From: Bradyrhizobium sp. CCBAU 53338
Lineage (GTDB): Bacteria > Pseudomonadota > Alphaproteobacteria > Rhizobiales > Xanthobacteraceae
Length of the DNA stretch: 64,000 nt
Assembly (NCBI RefSeq): GCF_015291665.1
Contig: NZ_CP030048.1
Span: forward strand, 3,596,001 to 3,660,000
Direction: 5' to 3'
Below the pieces are notes generated by a model. That model made no database searches. It was not told where the DNA came from and worked only from the letters and a program-made list of their open reading frames with translations. Position 1 is the stretch's first letter. Every line of letters starts with the position of its first letter. Shown here piece after piece: positions 41,913 through 51,188 of this stretch. A program made the position numbers and the translations under genes.

Positions 41913-42956
41913 TTGGCATCCGACGACAGATGGCTGGAGCGATTGCGATTGGAACTGGCCTGGCTCACCGGCCAGCCCTTGCTGCGCAGCCGTGGTGTCG
42001 GCGCGATCCTGCGGTTCGAGCGCGTGCGGCCGCATCAGCGCGGCGCATTTCAGCCGCTGCGCCAAAGCGAGATCACGCCGCGATTTCTCGATCGCGCCAT
42101 CCGCGCGCTGAAGCGCTGGGACTACGACTTTCTCGGCATGGACGAAGTCTGCCGGCGCGCGGTGACGCTGCCCGAGAAGCGGCGCTTCGTGGCGCTGACC
42201 TTCGATGGCGCGTCCAAAGACCTCATCAGTCATGCCTATCCGGTGCTCGCGCGCCACGCGGTGCCGTTCGCGCTCTACGTTCCCACGGCGTTCCCTGACG
42301 GCGTCGGCGAGGCATGGTGGCTCGGGCTGGAGCAGGTGATCGCGCGCGAGAGCCGCATCAGCCTGATGATGGGTGACAAGGAGCAGCGCTTCAACGTCAC
42401 TGGCAATGCCGAGAAGCAGGCGCTGTTTTCGCATCTCGAGAATTGGATGCGCTCGCTGGCACCGTCGGATCTGTCGGCCGCGATCGCCGATCTCTGCACA
42501 CGCTACCGCATCGATCTCGCCGCACTCTCGCGCGAGGCCTCGATGGATTGGGAGGATCTGGCGAGGTTGGCTGCCGATCCGCAGGTCACGATCGGAAGCG
42601 CGACTGTGAACTATCCCAACCTCGCCAACATGAAGGACACGGCTGCGTTGCGCGAGATGACGATGGGCAAGGCGGTGACGGAGGCGTCGTTCCGCCGCGA
42701 GATCCGGCATCTGGCCTTTCCGTTCGGCGATCGCTCCTCGTTCCGGCGCGCCCACGTCGTGATGGCGGAGGAGGCGGGTTTCGCCAGTGCGGTGTCGACC
42801 ATCTCGGGGATTGTCGATGCCGAAGGGCGCACCAATCTGCGCGCGCTGCCACGGATTTCCTGGGACGGACGACTGCGTTCACTGCGGATGATGCGCGTGC
42901 TGGTGTCGGGGGTGGTCTTTGCGCCGGTAAAACCGACGGCGAGCATTACGAGCTAG
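41913..42956 (+). CDS. NodB-fold polysaccharide deacetylase-like protein lacking metal ligands
   Basis: This protein has 347 residues from TTG 41913 behind GGTGGGG. The fold is clear from VALTFDGAS near 98, FALYVPTAFPDG, VTIGSATVNYPNLANM near 230 and HLAFPFGD near 270. Catalytic NodB proteins have TFDDG and SHTVNH. Here the second Asp is Gly99 and the two zinc-binding His are Ala230 and Tyr234. The enzyme is therefore probably inactive as a deacetylase and may bind polysaccharide. It ends in an 11-base overlap with the convergent DUF2842 gene. Confidence 0.88.
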   Translation: MASDDRWLERLRLELAWLTGQPLLRSRGVGAILRFERVRPHQRGAFQPLRQSEITPRFLDRAIRALKRWDYDFLGMDEVCRRAVTLPEKRRFVALTFDGASKDLISHAYPVLARHAVPFALYVPTAFPDGVGEAWWLGLEQVIARESRISLMMGDKEQRFNVTGNAEKQALFSHLENWMRSLAPSDLSAAIADLCTRYRIDLAALSREASMDWEDLARLAADPQVTIGSATVNYPNLANMKDTAALREMTMGKAVTEASFRREIRHLAFPFGDRSSFRRAHVVMAEEAGFASAVSTISGIVDAEGRTNLRALPRISWDGRLRSLRMMRVLVSGVVFAPVKPTASITS

Positions 42957-43167
42957 ATTTGGCGCGGTCGGGCCGCTGCATCCAGCTCACGATCGGCATC
43001 GCCGGCAGCACCCAGCCCATGCCGACCACCACGTAATAGATCGCCTGCCGCCAGCCGGACTCGGCGATCCACGGCATCTGCGCCGCCGCCATGCCGAGCA
43101 GGGCCCAGACAGTGGCCAGCACCAGGAGCAGGATGGCGCCGAGGAACTTGCGGGTGCGGATCGTCAT
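42946..43167 (-). CDS. DUF2842 family small membrane protein
   Basis: This protein has 73 residues from ATG 43167. Two hydrophobic helices (about 8-30 and 42-62) contain TVWALLGMAAAQMPW and YVVVGMGWVLPAMPIVSWM, which match DUF2842, a small inner-membrane family of alphaproteobacteria with unknown function. It is divergent from ctaA by about 100 bases, an arrangement I have seen in related genomes. Confidence 0.85.
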   Translation of the reverse strand: MTIRTRKFLGAILLLVLATVWALLGMAAAQMPWIAESGWRQAIYYVVVGMGWVLPAMPIVSWMQRPDRAKSSS

Positions 43168-43263
43168 GGCAGGGACTTGCGGCCTTCACGTAACTTGCGC
43201 TGCGGGAGCGGGGGACTATAAGGGGCACGCAGCCCGGTTCAAGCCTTGGTTTCAACCCCTCAA

Positions 43264-44346
43264 ATGACAGCGAATTCCGCCTCGACCAACCCGCATCGCG
43301 CCGTGCGCTGGTGGCTGATTTCGGTGGCCGCCCTGATCGCGCTGATGGTGCTGGTCGGGGGGGCGACGCGGCTGACGGAATCGGGCCTGTCGATCGTCGA
43401 GTGGAAGCCGGTCACCGGCAGTGTTCCGCCGTTGTCGGAGGCGCAGTGGACCGACGCGTTCGAGGCCTACAAGAGGATTCCGCAATATCGCGAGCTCAAC
43501 GCGGGCATGAGCCTGTCCGAGTTCAAACAGATCTTCTGGTGGGAATGGAGCCACCGGCTGCTCGGTCGCTTCATCGGCGTCGCCTTTCTGCTGCCGTTCC
43601 TGTTCTTCCTGTGGCGCGGCGGCCTGTCCGGTGAGTTGAAGCGGCGGCTGTGGCTGCTGTTCGCGCTTGGCGGCCTCCAGGGCGCAGTGGGCTGGTGGAT
43701 GGTGGCCTCTGGCCTCTCCGAGCGGGTCGAGGTGTCGCAATATCGTCTCGCAACGCATCTGGTGCTGGCGCTGCTGATCTTCGCCGGCATCGTCTGGACG
43801 GTGCGCCGGCTCGCCGACCGGCCGCAGCTCGCGGTTCCAGCGCGATTGCGGCTCACCAGCGCAGTGCTGGTGATCCTGACCTTCATCCAGATCTATTTCG
43901 GTGCGCTGGTCGCGGGCCTGCGCGCCGGACGCGCCTACAACACCTGGCCGCAGATCGACGGCGCGTTCATTCCGTCGGCGGAGCGGCTGTGGTTCGAGAC
44001 GCCGTGGTGGCGCAACATGTTCAACAATGTGCTGACGGTGCAGTTCGAACACCGCATGACGGCTTACCTGCTGGCGGCGCTGGCCGTGCTGCACGCGTTC
44101 GACGCGGTGCGTTCGCGTGCAGGCTCGGCGGCGAGCGGCGCGCTTTGGCTGCTGGCGGCGGTGAGCCTGCAGGCGCTGCTCGGCATCCTCACGCTGCTCA
44201 ATCAGGTGCCGATCGATCTGGCGCTTTCGCACCAGGCGGTCGCGATCGTGGTGCTCACGCTTGCGATGATCCAGGCGGAGCGGCTGGCGTCGCGACGATC
44301 AGCCGAGCCGCAGCCGCGGGCCGCTCCGCTGGGGCAGCCCGGCTGA
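43264..44346 (+). CDS. ctaA: Heme A synthase (COX15/CtaA)
   Basis: This protein has 360 residues from ATG 43264; a TTG at 43246 would add six. There are eight membrane helices. Family motifs are [19 protein letters not shown] near 35, [15 protein letters not shown] near 90 with a heme-ligand His, [12 protein letters not shown] near 165, [20 protein letters not shown] near 215, and [16 protein letters not shown] near 258 with a further His. It oxidises heme O to heme A for cytochrome c oxidase. Length is normal for type 2 (proteobacterial) CtaA. Confidence 0.95.
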   Translation: MTANSASTNPHRAVRWWLISVAALIALMVLVGGATRLTESGLSIVEWKPVTGSVPPLSEAQWTDAFEAYKRIPQYRELNAGMSLSEFKQIFWWEWSHRLLGRFIGVAFLLPFLFFLWRGGLSGELKRRLWLLFALGGLQGAVGWWMVASGLSERVEVSQYRLATHLVLALLIFAGIVWTVRRLADRPQLAVPARLRLTSAVLVILTFIQIYFGALVAGLRAGRAYNTWPQIDGAFIPSAERLWFETPWWRNMFNNVLTVQFEHRMTAYLLAALAVLHAFDAVRSRAGSAASGALWLLAAVSLQALLGILTLLNQVPIDLALSHQAVAIVVLTLAMIQAERLASRRSAEPQPRAAPLGQPG

Positions 44347-44691
44347 TCAGCAATAGCCGTAGATGCCGCACGAGTAGGGCAGGCGCCAGAAATAGTCGAC
44401 CTGCTTCCCGCCATAGTACGAGCCTTGATAGTCGTAGTCCCAGGGGCGGCCGTAATAGCCCGGCAGCGTATGCGAGCCCGGCAGCAACGGCGTTCCCGGC
44501 AGGTTGCTGATGTAGCTGCCGATGCCATAGGCCGGCGAGATCAGCGCATCCGGATCGGTCTCGACGTAGACCTTGGGCGCGTCCTGCGGCGTTGCGGCCG
44601 CCCGCCGCTTCGGATGGGCCGACAGGTCGGCGGCATATGCGGCTGAGGCGGTCAGCATCACTGCCAGGGCAGGTACCATCCAGCGCAGCAT
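44347..44691 (-). CDS. Small exported Tyr/Gly-rich protein
   Basis: This 114-residue protein has a signal peptide MLRWMVPALAVMLTASAAYA followed by ADLSAHPKRR. The mature part is rich in Tyr, Gly and Pro (LPGYYGRPWDYDYQGSYYGG) and ends with two Cys (YSCGIYGYC). Proteins of this type are common in Bradyrhizobium and of unknown function, probably periplasmic or surface located. It is convergent with ctaA, directly abutting its stop codon. Confidence 0.7.
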   Translation of the reverse strand: MLRWMVPALAVMLTASAAYAADLSAHPKRRAAATPQDAPKVYVETDPDALISPAYGIGSYISNLPGTPLLPGSHTLPGYYGRPWDYDYQGSYYGGKQVDYFWRLPYSCGIYGYC

Positions 44692-44875
44692 CGTCGGCTC
44701 CGAATCAAAGGGCGATCCAACGACGATGTATGCGGTAGGTATGGTTAACGAGTGTTAACTGCGGCCCTTGCCGGGGCGTGTTTTCACGCGCTCCGCGGGT
44801 CAGGCGGGAACCGGCTCGCTTGGCTTCGGTATGGCGCGCCGCCAGATTCCAATGGGGATGGACGGTGGTGGAGTC

Positions 44876-46156
44876 TTACGCGCCAAGCGCCTGCTCCAAA
44901 TCGGCGATCAGGTCTTCCTTGTCCTCGATGCCGATCGAGAGCCGGACCACGTCGGGGCCGGCGCCGGACTTCACCTTGGCGGCGTCGTCGAGCTGGCTGT
45001 GCGTGGTCGAGGCCGGGTGGATGACCAGCGAGCGGGTGTCGCCGACATTGGCGAGATGCGAGAACAGCTGCAACTTCGACACCAGGCTGACGCCGGCGTC
45101 GTAGCCGCCCTTGAGGCTGAAGGTGAACACGGCGCCTGCGCCCTTCGGCGCGTATTTGCGCGCGAGCTGGTTGTACTTGTCACTCGCAAGGCCCGCATAG
45201 CTGACCGAGGCCACCGCCGGATGGCCGGCGAGGAATTCCGCGACCGCCTTGGCGTTGTCGCAGTGCTTCTGCATGCGCAGCGGCAGTGTCTCGATGCCGG
45301 TGAGGATCATGAAGGCGTTGAACGGCGACAGCGCCGGTCCGAGGTCGCGCAGGCCGAGCACGCGGCAGGCGATCGCGAAGGCGAAATTGCCGAACGTCTC
45401 CTGCAGTCGGATACCGTGATATTCGGGCCGCGGCTCCGACAGCATCGGGTATTTGCCGCCGGTCGACCAGTCGAACGTGCCGGCATCGACGATGATGCCG
45501 CCGAGCGAATTGCCGTGACCGCCCAAAAACTTCGTCAGCGAGTGCACGACGATGTCGGCGCCGTGGTCGATCGGGCGGATCAGATAGGGCGAGGCCAGCG
45601 TGTTGTCGACGATCAACGGCACGCCGGCCTTGCGCGCCACCGTCGATATCGCCTCGATGTCGGTGATGCTGCCGGCAGGATTGGCGATGGATTCGATGAA
45701 AATCGCTTTCGTACGCGGCGTCACAGCGCGCTCGAAGCTCGCGATATCATCGGGATCAGCCCACACCACGTTCCAGCCAAAGCTCTTGAACGCATGCGTG
45801 AACTGGTTGATCGAGCCGCCATAGAGCTTTCGCGCGGCGATGAACTCGTCGCTGGGCTGGAGCAGTTGCTGGAGTACCACGACCTGCGCGGCGTGGCCCG
45901 AGGCGACCGCAAGCGCAGCAGTGCCGCCTTCGAGCGCGGCGACGCGCTCTTCCAGCACCGCGTTGGTCGGGTTACCGATGCGGGTATAGATGTTGCCGAA
46001 CGCCTGCAAGCCGAACAGCGAGGCGGCGTGGTCGGCATCATTGAACACAAATGAGGTCGTTTGATAAATCGGAGTCGCGCGCGCACCGGTAGTCGGATCG
46101 GGCTGTGCACCGGCATGCACGGCGAGAGTGGAAAATCCCGGAAGGCGATCGCTCAT
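44876..46156 (-). CDS. metY: O-acetylhomoserine aminocarboxypropyltransferase (MetY-type)
   Basis: This protein has 426 residues from ATG 46156. It shows the Cys/Met metabolism PLP-enzyme pattern: FSTLAVHAGAQPDPTTGAR, PIYQTTSFVF, YTRIGNPTNAVLEERVAALE near 57, and the PLP-binding Lys in DIVVHSLTKFLGGHGNSLGG near 208. The insert before the C-terminal domain (SEPRPEYHG) is typical of O-acetylhomoserine sulfhydrylases rather than MetB/MetC. It makes homocysteine from O-acetylhomoserine and sulfide. A CoA-binding protein gene lies upstream. Confidence 0.93.
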   Translation of the reverse strand: MSDRLPGFSTLAVHAGAQPDPTTGARATPIYQTTSFVFNDADHAASLFGLQAFGNIYTRIGNPTNAVLEERVAALEGGTAALAVASGHAAQVVVLQQLLQPSDEFIAARKLYGGSINQFTHAFKSFGWNVVWADPDDIASFERAVTPRTKAIFIESIANPAGSITDIEAISTVARKAGVPLIVDNTLASPYLIRPIDHGADIVVHSLTKFLGGHGNSLGGIIVDAGTFDWSTGGKYPMLSEPRPEYHGIRLQETFGNFAFAIACRVLGLRDLGPALSPFNAFMILTGIETLPLRMQKHCDNAKAVAEFLAGHPAVASVSYAGLASDKYNQLARKYAPKGAGAVFTFSLKGGYDAGVSLVSKLQLFSHLANVGDTRSLVIHPASTTHSQLDDAAKVKSGAGPDVVRLSIGIEDKEDLIADLEQALGA

Positions 46157-46294
46157 TGAGGGCGTCCTGTTCTTGTGGTCTGAAATCGCGCGGCATGCTG
46201 ATGGGAGCCGTGCCCGGCGTCAAGCCGCGGCTTCACGTCGCAACGATCGTGCTGCGCATCGACGCGCTCGCGAAACGAATCCTTCGCAATTGCG

Positions 46295-46879
46295 TCAGCT
46301 TTGCTCGCTCTTGTTCTTGGCCGCGCGATCGGAAGCCGCAGTGTCGCCGCCGCCGACACTCATCCGATTGAGGGACAGGCGCATGCCCTGTGTCGGCGCC
46401 GGCGGTCGCTTGGAACTGAGCGTGCGCGAATTGACGCCCATCCAGGAGATCTCCGACGACAGCCGGCCATATTCGATCTTGGGGCAGCGGTTCATCACGA
46501 CCTTGATACCGGCGGCCTCGGCCTTTTCCGCCGCCGCGTCGTCGCGCGCGCCGAGCTGCATCCAGATGACCTTCGGCAGCGGATCGAGCGCCAGGGCCTC
46601 CTCGACGACTGGCATGATGTGGCTGGAGTTGCGGAAAATGTCGATCATGTCGATGGGGCGGCCGATGTCGCGCAGCGAGGCGACGAAGGGCTTTCCGAGC
46701 AGCTCCTTGCCGACATGGCCGGGATTGATTGGGATCATGTCGTAGCCGCGCTGCGCCAGATATTTGAACGCGAAATAGCTCGGCCGCACGTTGACCGGAG
46801 AGGCGCCGACCATCGCGATCGACTTCACGCTGTTGAGGATGCCGCGGATGTAGTTGTCGGGATAGGCGTCGTGGTTCAT
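46295..46879 (-). CDS. CoA-binding domain protein
   Basis: This protein has 194 residues from ATG 46879. A CoA_binding_2 Rossmann domain is at about 10-135: SVKSIAMVGASPVNVRPSYF, GYDMIPINPGHVGKELLG, IDMIDIFRNSSHIMPVVEEA, KVIWMQLGARDDAAAEKAEA, and the Cys-containing VMNRCPKIE. It resembles YccU-like proteins; the role is not established. It is co-directional with the enoyl-CoA hydratase and metY genes, a grouping conserved among relatives to my knowledge. Confidence 0.88.
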   Translation of the reverse strand: MNHDAYPDNYIRGILNSVKSIAMVGASPVNVRPSYFAFKYLAQRGYDMIPINPGHVGKELLGKPFVASLRDIGRPIDMIDIFRNSSHIMPVVEEALALDPLPKVIWMQLGARDDAAAEKAEAAGIKVVMNRCPKIEYGRLSSEISWMGVNSRTLSSKRPPAPTQGMRLSLNRMSVGGGDTAASDRAAKNKSEQS

Positions 46880-46898
46880 TGCTGGTCTTTTCTTGTTG

Positions 46899-47723
46899 TC
46901 ACTCGTCCCGCCAGGTCGGCGTGCGCTTTTCGATGAAGGCGCCGATGCCTTCTTCGGCATCGCGCGCCATCATGTTCTCGGTCATCACCTCTGCGGCATA
47001 GCGATAGGCATCGGCAAGGCTCATCTCGGCCTGGCGGTAGAACGCCTCCTTGCCGAGCTTGACGGTGTAGGCGGATTTCAGTGCGACCTGTTCAGCGAGC
47101 GCAATCGCGGCGTCGCGCTCGGTGCCGGCGGCGACCACGCGATTGACGAGGCCGATCTCGCGGGCGCGCGCGGCCGGGACGGGCTCGCCCGTCAGCAGCA
47201 TCTCCATCGCCTGCTTGCGCGGCACGTTGCGCGACAGCGCCACCATCGGCGTCGAGCAGAACAGGCCGATGTCGACGCCGGGCGTGGCGAAGCTCGCCGC
47301 TTCCGATGCGATCGCAAGGTCGCAACTCGCCACGAGCTGACAGCCGGCCGCAGTCGCAATGCCCTGGACGGCGGCGACCACCGGCTTTGGCAGATGCACG
47401 ATCGCCTGCATCATCGCGCTGCAGGCGTTCATCGTTTCGGCGAAGAAGGCGCGGCCGCGATCTGGGTCGGTGCGGCGTGCGGTCAGCTCCTTCATGTCGT
47501 GACCGGCCGAGAAGGCGGGACCGTTGGCCGCCAGCACGACCCCGCGGACGGTCTTGTCGCTGCGGAGATCGTCGAGCGCGGCATGGAGGCCGGCGATCAT
47601 CGCCGTCGACAGGCTGTTGCGCGCAGACGGCCGGTTGAGGGTCAGCACCGCGATGGGGCCGACCATTTCGCGCAGCAGAACTGGCTGATGCGGGGAGGGG
47701 GCACGGGCGGCCTGGGTGGACAT
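46899..47723 (-). CDS. Enoyl-CoA hydratase/isomerase family protein
   Basis: This protein has 274 residues from ATG 47723. The crotonase fold shows in LTLNRPSARNSLSTAMIAGL, VVLAANGPAFSAGHDMKEL near 65 (oxyanion hole), KPVVAAVQGIATAAGCQLVA near 113 and ASFATPGVDIGLFCST near 143. In the second catalytic Glu region the sequence is VDIGLFC rather than xxxxGExP, so the exact reaction (hydratase, isomerase or ECHDC3-like) is uncertain. It lies 19 bases upstream of the CoA-binding protein gene on the same strand. Confidence 0.9.
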   Translation of the reverse strand: MSTQAARAPSPHQPVLLREMVGPIAVLTLNRPSARNSLSTAMIAGLHAALDDLRSDKTVRGVVLAANGPAFSAGHDMKELTARRTDPDRGRAFFAETMNACSAMMQAIVHLPKPVVAAVQGIATAAGCQLVASCDLAIASEAASFATPGVDIGLFCSTPMVALSRNVPRKQAMEMLLTGEPVPAARAREIGLVNRVVAAGTERDAAIALAEQVALKSAYTVKLGKEAFYRQAEMSLADAYRYAAEVMTENMMARDAEEGIGAFIEKRTPTWRDE

Positions 47724-47809
47724 GGCGGCGTTTCCGATTGGATTATTACAGTTGGATGATGCAGATAACCTAATGCAGCAGGCAACGTGAAGCGAGGGTG
47801 GGGAACAGC

Positions 47810-48238
47810 ATGGCGGCAGCGAAAATGAGCGTGGCGGAGCTCGAGCAGTTTCTCCGCGACGAGTTTCCCCAGGCCTTCAGCGGCGACGACATTACGATCG
47901 AGAGTGCGGACGGCCAGACCTGCCTCCTGCGCCAGCGCTACAGCGAACGGATGCTGCGGCCGGGCGGAACCGTATCGGGTCCGACGCTCATGGCGCTCGC
48001 CGATTTCGCCATGTACGTGGTGCTGCTGTCGGCGATCGGGCCGATCGGGCTCGCGGTAACGACCAATCTCAACATCAATTTCCTGCGCAAGGGCCAGCCC
48101 GGGCAGGACGTGCTGGCGGAGGCCCGGCTACTCAAGCTGGGCAAGCGCCTCGCGGTCGGGGAGGTGAACCTGTTGTCGGGGACCTCGCCCGATCCGATTG
48201 CCCATGTCACATCGACCTATTCCATTCCAAATGTTTGA
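47810..48238 (+). CDS. PaaI-family hotdog thioesterase
   Basis: This protein has 142 residues from ATG 47810, preceded by GAGGGTGGGG. Hotdog features are RPGGTVSGPTLMALADFAMY near 48, VTTNLNINFLRKGQPGQDVL near 83, and GEVNLLSGTSPDPIAHVTST. Relatives hydrolyse acyl- or aryl-CoA esters. It is divergent from the enoyl-CoA hydratase gene with about 85 bases between. Ribosomal genes follow on the same strand, with their own promoter. Confidence 0.88.
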   Translation: MAAAKMSVAELEQFLRDEFPQAFSGDDITIESADGQTCLLRQRYSERMLRPGGTVSGPTLMALADFAMYVVLLSAIGPIGLAVTTNLNINFLRKGQPGQDVLAEARLLKLGKRLAVGEVNLLSGTSPDPIAHVTSTYSIPNV

Positions 48239-48310
48239 TCTTTTTGCAGGTAACATAGAACCATATTTTCAAGATATTGATTTTGCTTCGATAATTTACC
48301 TCCTTGGACA

Positions 48311-48339
48311 TTGACCGTTGCGCGTGTCTTCTCTAGAAA
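48311..48339 (+). promoter_or_regulatory. Sigma-70-type promoter candidate for rplM-rpsI
   Basis: TTGACC (48311-48316), 17-base spacer, TAGAAA (48334-48339), about 50-60 bases before the rplM start. The leader that follows contains a short GC hairpin (GCGCGGTGTTCGCGC). Chosen by consensus match only. Confidence 0.5.
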
Positions 48340-48396
48340 CCAGCGCAGTCCGGCGCGGTGTTCGCGCCGATGCTCCCCGTCCACGGAAACTCTGAC

Positions 48397-48861
48397 ATGA
48401 AAACCTTTTCGGCAAAGCCGGCTGAGGTGACGAAGAAGTGGGTGCTGATCGACGCCAAGGGTCTGGTCGTCGGCCGTCTCGCCACCATCGTTGCCATGCG
48501 CCTGCGCGGCAAGCACCTCCCGACCTACACCCCGCACGTTGATTGCGGCGACAACGTCATCATCATCAACGCCCAGCATGCGGTCCTCACCGGCCGCAAG
48601 CGCGAGCAGAAGACCTATTACAAGCACACCGGCTATGTCGGTCACGTCAAGGAGCGCACCGCGCGCCAGATCCTCGAGGGCAAGCATCCCGAGCGCGTGC
48701 TCGAGAAGGCCGTCGAGCGCATGATCCCGCGTGGTCCGCTCGGTCGCGTCCAGATGGGCAACCTTCGCGTTTACGGCGGTGCCGATCATCCGCACGAGGC
48801 CCAGACGCCCGAGAAGCTCGACATCGCCAAGTTGAACCGCAAGAACACGAGGGCCGCATAA
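48397..48861 (+). CDS. rplM: 50S ribosomal protein L13
   Basis: This protein has 154 residues from ATG 48397 ([20 protein letters not shown]). L13 family features: [56 protein letters not shown] and the signature [18 protein letters not shown]. It binds 23S rRNA early in large-subunit assembly. It is followed after two bases by rpsI, the usual pairing. Confidence 0.98.
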   Translation: MKTFSAKPAEVTKKWVLIDAKGLVVGRLATIVAMRLRGKHLPTYTPHVDCGDNVIIINAQHAVLTGRKREQKTYYKHTGYVGHVKERTARQILEGKHPERVLEKAVERMIPRGPLGRVQMGNLRVYGGADHPHEAQTPEKLDIAKLNRKNTRAA

Positions 48862-48863
48862 TC

Positions 48864-49346
48864 ATGGCCGAATCCATTCAGTCGCTCGACCAGCTCTCGC
48901 AGCTCAAGACCGCAGCTGTGGCGCCCGATGCGCCCAAGCACGAGAAGAAGGTCGACAAGTTCAACCGCGCCTACGCCACCGGCAAGCGCAAGGACGCGGT
49001 CGCCCGCGTCTGGATCAAGCCGGGCGCCGGCAAGGTCACCGTCAATTCGCGCGAGGTCGAGGTCTATTTCGCTCGTCCCGTGCTGCGCATGATGATCGAG
49101 CAGCCGTTCTCCGTGGCCCAGCGTTCGGGCCAGTACGACGTGATCTGCACGGTTGCCGGCGGCGGTCTGTCCGGTCAGGCCGGCGCGGTGCGTCACGGCA
49201 TCTCCAAGGCTCTCACCTATTTCGAGCCCGAACTGCGCTCGGTCCTCAAGAAGGGCGGCTTCCTCACCCGTGACTCGCGCGTGGTCGAGCGTAAGAAGTA
49301 CGGCAAGGCCAAGGCCCGCCGGTCCTTCCAGTTCTCGAAGCGTTAA
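48864..49346 (+). CDS. rpsI: 30S ribosomal protein S9
   Basis: This 160-residue protein has an alphaproteobacterial N-terminal extension ([17 protein letters not shown]). The S9 core follows: [39 protein letters not shown] (family signature), and the C terminus [17 protein letters not shown], whose last Arg reaches the P-site tRNA. It shares a transcript with rplM and is closed by a strong terminator. Confidence 0.98.
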   Translation: MAESIQSLDQLSQLKTAAVAPDAPKHEKKVDKFNRAYATGKRKDAVARVWIKPGAGKVTVNSREVEVYFARPVLRMMIEQPFSVAQRSGQYDVICTVAGGGLSGQAGAVRHGISKALTYFEPELRSVLKKGGFLTRDSRVVERKKYGKAKARRSFQFSKR

Positions 49347-49390
49347 TCGCTTCGGTCACATTCGCCGCGAAAGCGGCTTCAATGAGATGT

Positions 49391-49419
49391 AAAAAGGCGC
49401 TGATTTCAGCGCCTTTTTT
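49391..49419 (+). terminator. Intrinsic terminator of rplM-rpsI
   Basis: AAAAAGGCGCTG, loop ATTT, CAGCGCCTTTTTT: a 10-12-bp stem ending in a U-run, 45 bases after the rpsI stop. Confidence 0.92.
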
Positions 49420-49575
49420 GTTACTCGTTTGTACGCAAATTGAGCGCGTGTTTCCCGAAAACTTGGGCTCGCGTGAAAACCTGAATGGAACCCGCGGGAC
49501 ATAGCGTCGCATTTGGAAGGGCGCGCAAGTCGGCTGGGCCGATCGCGTAACTGCTATGTTTAGAAGGGGGCCGAC

Positions 49576-50796
49576 ATGATGTCGCTCGATAGCATCACGC
49601 TCTATTTGGTCGCCACGATGGTCGCCGCATTGCTCGGCGCCATGATGGTGTTTTTCGGCAAGCAGGAGAACAGCGCCGCGCTGAAATGGTGGGGCACCGC
49701 CTATCTGCTCGGCGCGGCGTCCGTCGCGTTGTGGACGGCGACCGGCGACAAGCTCGGCCCGCACCTCTATCTCGCATTGAACGCCGTCGGCTTCGTCGCC
49801 TGCGGCATGGTGTGGAATGCGGCGCGCGTCTTCCACGGCCGCAAGCCGAACTGGCCCGGTCTCGTGCTCGGTGCGATCGCCTGGGTCGCGGCGGTGATGC
49901 TGCTCGATCCCGCAGCGTCCATGCTGCGCATGATCATCGGTGCCGGCATCGTTTCGGTCTATGCGGCGCTGACCGCGAGCGAGCTCTGGGTCGAACGGCG
50001 CAAGAGCCTGAAACGGCGCTGGCCGGCCTTTGTCGTGCCCGTCATGCACGGCTGCGTGCTGATGCTGCCGATCCTGCTCGGCAGCTTCCTGCGCCCGCAC
50101 GACGCCGGCTTCTCCACCAGCGTCTGGGTCACCGTGTTCGCGGTCGAACTCGTGCTCTATGCGGTCGGCACCGTGTTCGTGATCTTCATGCTGGTGTCCG
50201 AGCGCACCGTCACCGCACACCGCACCGCGGCGTCGACCGATCCGCTCACCGGCATGCTCAACCGCCGCGGCTTCTCGGAAGCCTGCGCGCGGATGATCGA
50301 GCGCGAGGCCAAGGGCGGCCGCCCGGTCACCGTGATGATCTTCGACATCGACCATTTCAAGTCGATCAACGACCGCTTCGGCCATCCCGCCGGCGACGAG
50401 ATGCTGAAACTGTTCTCGACCGTCGTCGTCAACAATCTGCGCATCTCGGACCTGTCGGGCCGCATCGGCGGCGAGGAGTTCGCTGCGCTGCTGCCTTGCG
50501 CACTGGAGGAAGGCGTGCTGGTCGCCGAGCGCGTGCGCGAGGCGTTCGAGACCTCGGGCGTCGTGGTCGATGACGGCGCGGTCGACACCACCGTCAGCAT
50601 CGGCGTGGCGGGCGGTCCTGCCGGCACCGAGCTCGAGGTGTTGCTGGCCTCGGCAGATACCGCGCTCTACCAGGCCAAGCGCGGCGGCCGTAATCGTGTC
50701 GAAGCGGCGGAGGAGCTGCCGTTGTCGCTGGAGAACTGGCGCCGCCAGAGCGCCGCGCGGATCGGTGCGTCCAAGACTCAGCCGGCAACGGCCTGA
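49576..50796 (+). CDS. Membrane-bound diguanylate cyclase (GGDEF)
   Basis: This 406-residue protein has six or more membrane helices in the first 215 residues (a 7TM-like sensor without a known ligand-binding motif), then a GGDEF domain. The segments are STDPLTGMLNRRGFSEACAR, MIFDIDHFKSINDRFGHPAG and SGRIGGEEFAALL. The active-site GGEEF is intact and an inhibitory I-site RISD lies five residues before it, so the enzyme should make c-di-GMP and be product-inhibited. No EAL domain. It could influence the nearby EPS functions, though no direct link is visible. Confidence 0.92.
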   Translation: MMSLDSITLYLVATMVAALLGAMMVFFGKQENSAALKWWGTAYLLGAASVALWTATGDKLGPHLYLALNAVGFVACGMVWNAARVFHGRKPNWPGLVLGAIAWVAAVMLLDPAASMLRMIIGAGIVSVYAALTASELWVERRKSLKRRWPAFVVPVMHGCVLMLPILLGSFLRPHDAGFSTSVWVTVFAVELVLYAVGTVFVIFMLVSERTVTAHRTAASTDPLTGMLNRRGFSEACARMIEREAKGGRPVTVMIFDIDHFKSINDRFGHPAGDEMLKLFSTVVVNNLRISDLSGRIGGEEFAALLPCALEEGVLVAERVREAFETSGVVVDDGAVDTTVSIGVAGGPAGTELEVLLASADTALYQAKRGGRNRVEAAEELPLSLENWRRQSAARIGASKTQPATA

Positions 50797-50853
50797 GACC
50801 GGGAGAGATTGCGGTAATCCTCTGTTTACCATTCGATTCCTACCATCGCGGTC

Positions 50854-51090
50854 ATGGAATCGATCGGTCGACAGAACCCGCAAGCCGCCCTGATCTCGCT
50901 TGAAGCCGCTGCGGCCTCGGCACGCGGCGGCTTCGCCTGTCTGTTCTCGACTGCGGACGAATACGAGACCGCGCTCATCGCCGAGCGCCGCGCCCAGGGA
51001 CGTTATTCGCAGGCCCCGAACTATTGGCCGGTCGCATTATTCATCGGCTGCACGCTCATCGTACTCGGCACCGCGCTGCTGTTCGCCTGA
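50854..51090 (+). CDS. Small membrane protein
   Basis: This protein has 78 residues from ATG 50854. A soluble N-terminal half (LEAAAASARGGFACLFSTAD) is followed by a single C-terminal hydrophobic helix (NYWPVALFIGCTLIVLGTAL). Topology suggests a tail-anchored inner-membrane protein. It sits between the diguanylate cyclase and an ABM-domain gene and is followed by an intrinsic terminator. No family recognised. Confidence 0.65.
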   Translation: MESIGRQNPQAALISLEAAAASARGGFACLFSTADEYETALIAERRAQGRYSQAPNYWPVALFIGCTLIVLGTALLFA

Positions 51091-51115
51091 GAGCGCCGCA
51101 TTTTCGGCCGGGCAG

Positions 51116-51138
51116 GGCGCCGTTTCGGCGCCTTTTTC
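51116..51138 (+). terminator. Intrinsic terminator after the small membrane protein gene
   Basis: GGCGCCG, loop TTT, CGGCGCC, then TTTTTC. A seven-bp GC stem with a U-run, 26 bases after the stop of 50854-51090. Confidence 0.8.
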
Positions 51139-51188
51139 TTTGCCCCCGGCTGCGGTAGACACGGGCACCAACAAAAGGGTGGAAACCG

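Noticed and set aside
41784..42755. N-terminal extension of the CelD-like frame to 717 residues
   Set aside because: The extra part lies antisense to the deacetylase-like gene; family similarity begins at the ATG at 41783.
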